Positions 42,821 to 48,781 of a stretch of DNA of 48,781 bases are shown here, one piece after another. The stretch's first letter is position 1, and every line of letters begins with the position of its first letter. This DNA is from Chloroflexota bacterium. GTDB lineage: Bacteria > Chloroflexota > Anaerolineae > Promineifilales > Promineifilaceae. The notes under the pieces were generated by a model. The model searched no databases, was not told the origin of the DNA, and saw only the letters and a program-made list of their open reading frames with translations. The stretch spans positions 5,705 through 54,485 of the forward strand of contig JAHDEN010000014.1 in the NCBI GenBank assembly GCA_020628815.1, read 5' to 3'. A program made the position numbers and the translations under genes.

Positions 42821-43846
42821 ATGAATTTAAAAGCATTTTCACTCCTCCTCTTTTCTTTATTGCTGTTTGCGTGTACCTCTCCACCAGAATCGGTTGAGCC
42901 TGCCGCCAGCGACAATTCGGCCGCACAAGAAACCTTGGCCGATTCAGCGGTTGAACCAACAGCGGTCGTGGTTCAAGATTACCCATCCCCCGTTGCGATC
43001 ATCGACGAAAGCAACGCGCAAGCAGAAGGGTATCCGGCCCCAGAATCTGCCTTGGTAACAGAAAACGGTGGATACCCAGCGCCCGAAACCGACTCTAATG
43101 GGGCTATCCAGGCTCCGGCCGAAGTCGTAGAAGGCTCAGAAATTGTGGAATATGCTGATCCGGACAACGCTGAATCTGAAGAAGCTCTCCCTGATCGGAC
43201 CGGCCCACAATCGCGCGAAATCCAAGTTACAGCACCAGACGAGCTAAATTTGTTTGGTACCTACAACACTCTCGGTAGCGCAGAACCGCAGCCGGCCGTT
43301 TTACTGCTGCACATGCTCGGCGGCACCCGCAAGGATTGGGAAGCAAGCGGTTTTAGCCAGCAGCTCAATGAAAATGGATTTATAACCCTTGCACTTGATA
43401 TGCGCGGCCACGGGGAAAGCATCTCTAATCGGGATTGGGTTAAAAGCGAAGAAGATCTTTTGCTGGCATGGGAATGGCTCATTTCACAGCCGGAAGTCGA
43501 CGCTGAGAATGGCTTTATCATCGGTGCCAGCATTGGGGGCAATATGGCATTACGCACCGCCGCAAACGCACCTACTGTCAAAGGGACCGTTCTCCTTTCT
43601 CCTGGCCTTAACTATCGCGATGTCACCACAGATGATGCGATTGCCAACATGGATCGGCCGGTTTTGATGTTCGCCATGACCAACGACAGCTATTCTGCAA
43701 ACTCCGTCAATCAGCTTGGGGAGCTCAATACGGCCCAAGCAACCGCAAACGTCATTGATGGCGCTGCACATGGCACAAATATGCTTGGGGCTTATGAAGG
43801 GCTCGAAGATCAAATTCTGGCATTCTTAAATTCAAATTTGAATTAG
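42821..43846 (+). CDS. Lipoprotein alpha/beta hydrolase with YPxP repeats
   Basis: 341 aa from ATG 42821; the open frame upstream begins at a TTG with no role. The signal peptide ends in the lipobox LLFAC (Cys near 19). A 110-residue acidic spacer holds one YPSP and two YPAP motifs, two of them in a repeated GYPAPE context. The alpha/beta-hydrolase core follows: oxyanion region LLLHMLGGTRKDW, nucleophile elbow GASIGGN, an Asp in FAMTNDSYS and catalytic His in GAAHGTNM. It is probably a surface-anchored esterase or dienelactone-hydrolase-like enzyme. Confidence 0.88.
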   Translation: MNLKAFSLLLFSLLLFACTSPPESVEPAASDNSAAQETLADSAVEPTAVVVQDYPSPVAIIDESNAQAEGYPAPESALVTENGGYPAPETDSNGAIQAPAEVVEGSEIVEYADPDNAESEEALPDRTGPQSREIQVTAPDELNLFGTYNTLGSAEPQPAVLLLHMLGGTRKDWEASGFSQQLNENGFITLALDMRGHGESISNRDWVKSEEDLLLAWEWLISQPEVDAENGFIIGASIGGNMALRTAANAPTVKGTVLLSPGLNYRDVTTDDAIANMDRPVLMFAMTNDSYSANSVNQLGELNTAQATANVIDGAAHGTNMLGAYEGLEDQILAFLNSNLN

Positions 43847-43866
43847 TCTCAAAAAGACTTTTGTCC

Positions 43867-43908
43867 AAAAGCCCCAGCCGGTCTTAAAGACCGGCCGGGG
43901 CTTTTTTG
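43867..43908 (+). terminator. Strong intrinsic terminator after the lipoprotein hydrolase
   Basis: A long GC-rich hairpin pairs GCCCC-A-GCCGGTCTT with AAGACCGGC-C-GGGGC (about 43871-43885 / 43887-43901) with almost no loop, followed by a T-run of six. Confidence 0.92.
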
Positions 43909-43985
43909 TTGGAGTCTCACAAAATATGATTCGGTAAACACTGTTTCCCTTGGCCTTTCTGCAAAATTAAAAATACAATCTCAGC

Positions 43986-45176
43986 ATGTATAAATTTGCA
44001 GATTGGACCGATGATATTCAGCATTCGATGATGCGGCGGCTCAACCGCCACTTTGAAGGTATAGACGATTTCTTATCGTTAGCAGGGGGCCTGCCAGACC
44101 CTGACCTGATGCCCAATGTGCCTCTGGCAGAAGCTGCCCAAAAGACTCTGCTAGAACAGCATTCAACCGCGCTCCAATATGGGGGCAACCGGCAATCGTT
44201 AAAAGAGCACATCGCCAATTTTATGCAGCAGCGCGGGGTTACATGCACGGCCGACGATCTTGAGATCACAATTGGGGGGCAGCAATGCATGTCCCTGACA
44301 ACTAAAATTCTGCTTAATCCGGGCGGAACCTATGCGGTTGGAGATCTGTCATACGCCGGTATACGCCAGGCTGCAAAATCACTGCGGCCGAACGTTTTGT
44401 CAATCCCCATCGACCCACATACAGGTCTGGATTTAGACGTGCTTGAGCAGCATTTAAAGGATGGTGCAAGGCCCGCATTTTTGTATACAGTTCCGGCCGC
44501 ACACAATCCGGTTGGGGTAACGATGCCGCTTGAGCAGCGCAAACGGCTGATGGCGCTTGCCCGTCAATACCAAATGCTGGTTATCGAAGATGATGCCTAC
44601 GGCTTTTTGGAGTATGACGGTGAACCTGTACCTGCGCTGGCCGCAATCGATCCTGAGTGGGCCATTTATCTCGGCTCGTTTGCCAAAATCTTATCCCCAG
44701 GCATCCGTTTGGGATGGGTGATCGCCCCCAAACCGATTCTTGAAAAAGTAGCGATTGCCAAGCAGATGCAAACGCTCTCCCCGTCGCCGCTTAGCCAGCA
44801 CATCGTTGACAACTACCTCAGCGACAATGACTTTCCGGCGTTGTTGACCCAGCTACGCACCGCTTACGGCTCCAGACGGGATGTCATGATGGACGCGATA
44901 GACGAACATTTTCCGGCCGGAGTAACCGCTTATCGGCCGACCGGAGGCATGTTTGTCTGGGTGCAACTACCCCAAGGTGTTGATGGCATCGAAGTGATGA
45001 AACATGCGGCCGCACAAAATGCGGTAGGCTGTTTGCCCGGAGCCGCCTTTGCAACAGATGCTGTGGCAGAGGACAAATATCAGTCCAACTTAAGAATCAC
45101 ATTTGTTCGGTACAACGAAGAGCGAATTGCAGAAGGCATCGCTCGACTCGGCCGCACCCTGAAAGAAACAATTTAG
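43986..45176 (+). CDS. PLP aminotransferase, 2-aminoadipate / MocR-like (LysN) type
   Basis: 396 aa. FLSLAGGLPDPDLMP and LQYGGNRQSLKEHIA at the N-terminus, TVPAAHNPVGVTMP, EDDAYGFLEYDG and the PLP lysine in GSFAKILSPGIRLGW are the marks of the MocR/LysN aminotransferase group. There is no N-terminal GntR DNA-binding domain, so it is an enzyme rather than a regulator. Probable donors are aromatic, branched or 2-aminoadipate-type amino acids. The ThDP enzyme gene follows after a palindromic spacer. Confidence 0.94.
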   Translation: MYKFADWTDDIQHSMMRRLNRHFEGIDDFLSLAGGLPDPDLMPNVPLAEAAQKTLLEQHSTALQYGGNRQSLKEHIANFMQQRGVTCTADDLEITIGGQQCMSLTTKILLNPGGTYAVGDLSYAGIRQAAKSLRPNVLSIPIDPHTGLDLDVLEQHLKDGARPAFLYTVPAAHNPVGVTMPLEQRKRLMALARQYQMLVIEDDAYGFLEYDGEPVPALAAIDPEWAIYLGSFAKILSPGIRLGWVIAPKPILEKVAIAKQMQTLSPSPLSQHIVDNYLSDNDFPALLTQLRTAYGSRRDVMMDAIDEHFPAGVTAYRPTGGMFVWVQLPQGVDGIEVMKHAAAQNAVGCLPGAAFATDAVAEDKYQSNLRITFVRYNEERIAEGIARLGRTLKETI

Positions 45177-45248
45177 TAGAGGGCGACGCCGTCGGAGAAT
45201 AATAGGATCGAAGAATCCAATTCCCACACCGACGGCGTCGACCCCTAC
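45176..45248. repeat. Long GC-rich palindrome between aminotransferase and ThDP-enzyme genes
   Basis: A perfect 12-bp stem CGACGCCGTCGG / CCGACGGCGTCG (45184-45195 / 45229-45240) extends outward to GTAG.../...CTAC with two mismatches over about 20 bp, and encloses a small GGAT/ATCC pair (45205-45208 / 45215-45218). It begins at the stop codon of the aminotransferase gene. It is probably an interspersed palindromic element or attenuating hairpin. Confidence 0.7.
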
Positions 45249-45267
45249 GTGGAAACTAACAAACAAC

Positions 45268-46815
45268 ATGAACGGCGCACAAGCACTTATCCAAACCCTA
45301 GTCAACGGCGATGTTGACGTCTGCTTTATGAACCCCGGCACCTCTGAAATGCACTTTGTGGCAGCTTTAGACGATGTGCCAGAAATGCGATCAATCCTCT
45401 GCCTCTTCGAGGGAGTCGCAACCGCAGCGGCCGATGGCTATGCACGCATGACGGGCAAACCGGCCGCTACCTTGCTCCATTTAGGACCTGGGCTGGGCAA
45501 CGGTTTCGCTATGCTCCACAATGCCCGCCGCTCGTTTACCCCGATCATTAATGTGGTTGGGGACCATGCGAGCTGGCACCTGAAATACGATGCCCCACTC
45601 ACGTCAGATATCGTTTCAATCGCTGATCCGGTTTCTAAATGGATTAAATCGTCTGAATCATCAGACGCTATCGGACCAGACACGGCCGAGGCGATTCAAA
45701 AGGCGCTTGAGCACCCCAACGGCATTTCAACCCTAATTTTGCCCGGCGATACGGCGTGGAACGACAGCCACGACGGACCGGTGACCGCCATCCCCAAACC
45801 GGCCGCCCCAACTTTTCAGGCTGACTTGGTTGAAAACGTAATCAACATCTTGACATCGGGTGAGCCAACCGCCATCGTGCTGGCTGGCAAAGCTTTGATG
45901 GAAGATGTCGCGCTAACCGCCAACCGGCTCGCAACCGGCACAGGCGCACAGCTGTTTGCAGGGCGACCCACCGGCCGTTGGCAACGGGGTGAGGGTCGGC
46001 CGAACATTCGACGCATTCCTTACCCGATCCCGCAAGCGGTTCAAGTTTTGGAGCCATTCAAACATATCATTTTAGTAGATGCCCATCCCCCCATCGGCTT
46101 TTTTGGCTACCCGAACTTGCCGAGTGAGCTTTGGCAACCGGGCACACAGGTCCATCGTTTAACCGAGCATGGCGAAGATTCGGCCGGGGCCTTGGCTGCA
46201 ATTTGCGAGTCACTTAATGTGCCACACAACAGCGGACCGTTGGCAGAATTAAACCGGCCGGATCCTGCGACAGGGCAACTCGACATCCCTAAAGTGTGGC
46301 AATCTATCGCCGCCTTTATGCCGGACAACTGCGTGATGTCGAACGAATCGTTAACCTCAGGGTACGGTAGCGAAAAATTTATGGCCGTTGCTCCCCGGCA
46401 CGATGTGATTTCTGGCACAGGTGGTGCGATTGGTGGCGGATTGCCCTACGCGGTAGGCGCGGCCGTCGCTTGTCCAGACCGCAAGATCATCAACCCGCAA
46501 GCAGATGGGTCAGCCATGTATTCGATCCAGGCATTGTGGACGATGGCGCGTGAAAACCTTGATGTTGTTTCGATTATTTGGAACAATCGGGCTTACCGAA
46601 TTCTTGAAGGCGAGCTCGAAAAAGTTGGCGCATCAGCCGATACCCCGAAAGCCCGTGCCATGCTTGATCTAGACAAGCCAGAACTCAATTTTGCCCAAAT
46701 GGCGGAAGGGATGGGTGTTGAAGGGACTCGAGTAGGCTCGATGGATGAGTTTAACAAAGTGCTAGAAGCTGCCATTAAAAAAGACGGACCACACCTGATC
46801 GAGGTTTTGGTTTAA
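45268..46815 (+). CDS. Thiamine-diphosphate enzyme, acetolactate synthase / benzoylformate decarboxylase-like
   Basis: 515 aa, shorter than the 560-600 of biosynthetic IlvB. The PYR domain has the catalytic Glu in CLFEGVATAAADGYARM. A central domain follows, then the PP domain with GTGGAIGGGLPYAVGAAVA and the ThDP/Mg motif PQADGSAMYS...WNNRAYRI, where the usual G-D-G reads A-D-G. The absence of a small subunit gene and the length point to a decarboxylase/lyase of unknown 2-oxo-acid specificity rather than branched-chain synthesis. The preceding aminotransferase could supply its 2-oxo acid. Confidence 0.92.
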   Translation: MNGAQALIQTLVNGDVDVCFMNPGTSEMHFVAALDDVPEMRSILCLFEGVATAAADGYARMTGKPAATLLHLGPGLGNGFAMLHNARRSFTPIINVVGDHASWHLKYDAPLTSDIVSIADPVSKWIKSSESSDAIGPDTAEAIQKALEHPNGISTLILPGDTAWNDSHDGPVTAIPKPAAPTFQADLVENVINILTSGEPTAIVLAGKALMEDVALTANRLATGTGAQLFAGRPTGRWQRGEGRPNIRRIPYPIPQAVQVLEPFKHIILVDAHPPIGFFGYPNLPSELWQPGTQVHRLTEHGEDSAGALAAICESLNVPHNSGPLAELNRPDPATGQLDIPKVWQSIAAFMPDNCVMSNESLTSGYGSEKFMAVAPRHDVISGTGGAIGGGLPYAVGAAVACPDRKIINPQADGSAMYSIQALWTMARENLDVVSIIWNNRAYRILEGELEKVGASADTPKARAMLDLDKPELNFAQMAEGMGVEGTRVGSMDEFNKVLEAAIKKDGPHLIEVLV

Positions 46816-46868
46816 GAAGACTATCTCAAATTGCGACGTAACGTAAACGGTTAGGCTGCTCAAAAAAA

Positions 46869-46910
46869 ACGTATTGCGTGGAACGTAGTCGATTCAACAC
46901 TCTGCGCAAT
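46869..46910. repeat. Degenerate heptamer array, ACG family
   Basis: Six 7-nt units start at 46869, 46876, 46883, 46890, 46897 and 46904, with ACG or GCG starting four of them. An 8-bp inverted repeat GTATTGCG/CGCAATAC (46871-46878 / 46905-46912) spans the array. It lies before the DinB-family gene and is weaker than the array at 5998. Confidence 0.5.
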
Positions 46911-46938
46911 ACATCACTACTTCAAAAGGAACATCAAA

Positions 46939-47415
46939 ATGAACCCCGTCATTGAAAGCTACATCAAAAGCATGGATTATCAGAGCCGGATCATTAAAAT
47001 GCGCACCGAAGGGATCACGCAAGAGCAAAGTCTGCTCCAGCTACCGATCCCGGCCAACTGCATGAATTGGCAGTTGGGCCACATGCTCATGTATCGCGAA
47101 TATGTGCTCGAAGCGCTGACGGAGCAAGATGGTCCTGATCCCAGCGAATACAAAGTGTATGGTGCCGGTTGTGAACAAATGACCGATGGCACTCACGCCG
47201 TCGATATCGATGTTCTCAAATCTCGTTTGGATGATGTGGCAGCCAAATTAAAACCGGTTTTGCGCCAAACATCGGCCGAGCAATACGAAACGATCTTCAA
47301 TGCCGAGCGAGAAATGACCTTGGACGATACGGTTCGTCTTTACCTGACTTATCACGAGGCGTATCACATCGGACAGCTTGAAGTGCTACAGGAACTGGCA
47401 AAACAAACCGATTAA
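46939..47415 (+). CDS. DinB-family four-helix protein
   Basis: 158 aa, all-helical in appearance. The putative metal-binding histidines are in MNWQLGHMLMYREYV and in the C-terminal TYHEAYHIGQLEVLQ, the typical DinB/YfiT-like triad. Members are thiol-dependent S-transferases or metal hydrolases, often stress-linked, with few known substrates. AAAAGGA lies 8 nt before ATG 46939. The 405-aa zinc-ribbon protein gene follows 13 nt later, so the two are probably co-transcribed. Confidence 0.9.
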   Translation: MNPVIESYIKSMDYQSRIIKMRTEGITQEQSLLQLPIPANCMNWQLGHMLMYREYVLEALTEQDGPDPSEYKVYGAGCEQMTDGTHAVDIDVLKSRLDDVAAKLKPVLRQTSAEQYETIFNAEREMTLDDTVRLYLTYHEAYHIGQLEVLQELAKQTD

Positions 47416-47428
47416 CGGGGAAATAAAT

Positions 47429-48646
47429 ATGAGTAAACGAGGCAAACGTAGAGGAAAAACCAGAGGGGTAAGTAAAAAGCATTTGAGGGGGGCCAAAGCG
47501 CAAAATTCTATCCGGCGAGCGAATCGGCCGTCACGGAAACCGCGCCCAGCCCGGCCGCAAACGGCAAGAGGTAGCTCTCGGCCAGCCCCATCTTCAAGCG
47601 GATCTCAAGAACTTCGATCCGCCATCAGCATGCTCGAAACACGGGAGCGTGGTTTGCAAAATCGGGTACACCTCAGCTCCATCGAAGCTGAAATCAATCA
47701 GATTGACAATGCGTTTCTCGAGATTCCGGCCAAAATTGCAGAGCTTAACAAGCGGGGATTTGTATTTACCAAAGATATGGATGACGCGTTAACCTTAGCT
47801 GAAGAAGAATGGAATGCAGGCATTGAAGATGACGTTGAAGCTAAATTAACGGCCGGGATTAACGAAGTCCAACAGAGCGCGAATCGGCTTGATCGTGCGA
47901 TGGCCCAACTGGTAAAGCCCAATCAATATGCGGTCGAAAAAGCTGAAAACGAGCTTGACCAGCTGGACAATTTGATCAGTGCCACAGAGAAAGGGATACG
48001 CGGCCGATACAGCGCCATCAAAACAACCATCGATGAAATTTATGGGGATATCGACGAAGCGAACTGGGGAATTGATCACCTCAATGATTCTGAAATCAAA
48101 CTCAGAGGCTCTGAAGCTTTGGTACAAGTTGCCGAAGCTGAGTGGGAGATCGATGGAGAAGATGAAGGGCCGGACGGCTTCCTCTATTTAACTGACCAAC
48201 GGCTTTTATTTGAACAAAAAGAAGAAGTGGCTGAAAAGAAATTCATGTTTATCACCACCAAATCAACTGAAGTTCAAAAGCTTTTGATCGACACTGAATT
48301 GCGCTATCTCGGCACCATTGAACAGTCTGAAGAAAAAAGGCGCAGGCTGCAGTGGGGTTCCGATGAAATTTTGTCGATGACGGTTACGGGGCAAGCAGAC
48401 TTATCCCGCTTGCGTTTTCACATCAAAAATCAGCAGGCTGAAGATTGGAAAGAAACGCTTCAGTTTGTCTTGTCTGGGGAAATTCAGGAGGATCGGTTTG
48501 ACCATGACCCTGAGGCGGCCGAGGAGAAACTCGTCTTCCCAACCAGCTGCCCCAACTGCATGGCAGCCGTGCCACCGCTGCCCGGAGGGGTCTCTGTGCA
48601 CGAATGTGAGTTTTGCGGCACAACGATTCAGGCATCAGACGAATAA
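47429..48646 (+). CDS. Unrecognised protein: basic tail, coiled coil, PH-like and zinc-ribbon parts
   Basis: 405 aa from ATG 47429, with GGGG 8 nt upstream. Residues 1-60 are very rich in Lys/Arg/Pro (SKRGKRRGKTRG), as in nucleic-acid- or membrane-binding tails. Residues about 65-230 are long acidic helices that should form coiled coils. Residues about 235-360 look like a GRAM/PH-type beta domain (GFLYLTDQRLLFEQ), and the C-terminus holds a zinc ribbon with CPNC and CEFC pairs. I do not recognise a named family for the whole. No enzyme motif is seen. It is probably an adaptor. Confidence 0.85.
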   Translation: MSKRGKRRGKTRGVSKKHLRGAKAQNSIRRANRPSRKPRPARPQTARGSSRPAPSSSGSQELRSAISMLETRERGLQNRVHLSSIEAEINQIDNAFLEIPAKIAELNKRGFVFTKDMDDALTLAEEEWNAGIEDDVEAKLTAGINEVQQSANRLDRAMAQLVKPNQYAVEKAENELDQLDNLISATEKGIRGRYSAIKTTIDEIYGDIDEANWGIDHLNDSEIKLRGSEALVQVAEAEWEIDGEDEGPDGFLYLTDQRLLFEQKEEVAEKKFMFITTKSTEVQKLLIDTELRYLGTIEQSEEKRRRLQWGSDEILSMTVTGQADLSRLRFHIKNQQAEDWKETLQFVLSGEIQEDRFDHDPEAAEEKLVFPTSCPNCMAAVPPLPGGVSVHECEFCGTTIQASDE

Positions 48647-48721
48647 CCAACAAGTTTTTTGAATGGGGTGTGGCAAATAACCTTTTTGTCCCAACCATTG
48701 TATTTCCCCGCGTCTTTTAGG

Positions 48722-48781
48722 CTAGGCAAGTCGCAAAATATCGCCAATCCGGGGCACCCCAAGGGCATTTCCTGCGGGCAC
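48722..48781 (-). CDS. Possible C-terminal end of a gene cut by the right edge
   Basis: On the minus strand the frame is open from the edge to TAG 48722-48724, giving 19 residues (NALGVPRIGDILRLA at the end) with a protein-like composition. The piece is too short to identify. It would be convergent with the zinc-ribbon gene, with about 75 nt between stops. Confidence 0.35.
   Translation of the reverse strand: MPAGNALGVPRIGDILRLA

Noticed and set aside
1-48781. Phage-defence island, prophage or insertion sequence
   Set aside because: No nuclease/ATPase defence set, integrase, transposase or attachment repeat could be recognised.

Overview
The window is about 48.8 kb of bacterial chromosome with close to balanced base composition. 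It holds about 45 protein genes, and I saw no rRNA, tRNA, CRISPR array, transposase or phage gene. The best guess for the host is a Chloroflexota bacterium of the Anaerolineae type. This is inferred from gene style: Pro/Thr-rich secreted proteins, two secreted proteins ending in a short aromatic-Leu-Pro...basic tail, a lipoprotein with YPxP repeats, a PknB-type kinase with an extracellular calcium-repeat stalk, a DUF951 protein, and LysM/FHA proteins. No marker gene proves it. The palindrome CGGCCG is strikingly frequent: 28 copies by eye in the first 5.4 kb, against about one expected.

Layout, left to right. 1-4.1 kb: a glycosyltransferase family 4 gene cut by the window edge and a fused methyltransferase / GT39-like membrane glycosyltransferase. 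4.1-9.9 kb: a FAD-linked oxidase coupled to an ATC-hydrolase-like protein, an orphan cbiB, a GNAT acetyltransferase, an SGNH hydrolase and a MalY/PatB aminotransferase. 10-17.4 kb: a signalling stretch with an OmpR-type regulator and its HAMP kinase, a HI0933-like flavoprotein, a PAS kinase, a LysM lipoprotein, and a second PAS kinase interrupted by an in-frame TAG. 17.4-20.5 kb: a tight operon of M20 peptidase, 61-aa membrane protein and acyl-CoA dehydrogenase.

20.5-27.5 kb: a repeat-bearing spacer, a secreted polysaccharide-deacetylase-like protein, threonine aldolase and a 1164-aa receptor-like Ser/Thr kinase. 27.5-30.5 kb: a GH13 sucrose-phosphorylase-type enzyme with its LacI-type regulator. 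30.7-33.6 kb: a cytochrome c maturation/thiol-redox group (CcmC-like, CcdA, TlpA/ResA). 33.7-34.8 kb: an acetyltransferase translationally coupled to a Qnr/McbG-like pentapeptide repeat protein. 34.8-36.5 kb: a large secreted beta-domain protein. 36.7-38.1 kb: dtd, a YggS-type PLP protein and a YggT-type membrane protein in a tight operon.

38.2-48.8 kb: an aminotransferase, an HD-domain protein coupled to a site-2-type protease, DUF951 plus a membrane GT2, a lipoprotein alpha/beta hydrolase, another aminotransferase, a ThDP enzyme, a DinB-family protein, and an unrecognised 405-aa protein with basic, coiled-coil, PH-like and zinc-ribbon parts. A short coding fragment reaches the right edge.

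The most unusual DNA-level signal, besides CGGCCG, is a set of degenerate arrays phased at exactly 7 bp in five spacers. There are three sequence families, and two of the loci are arranged as inverted pairs.
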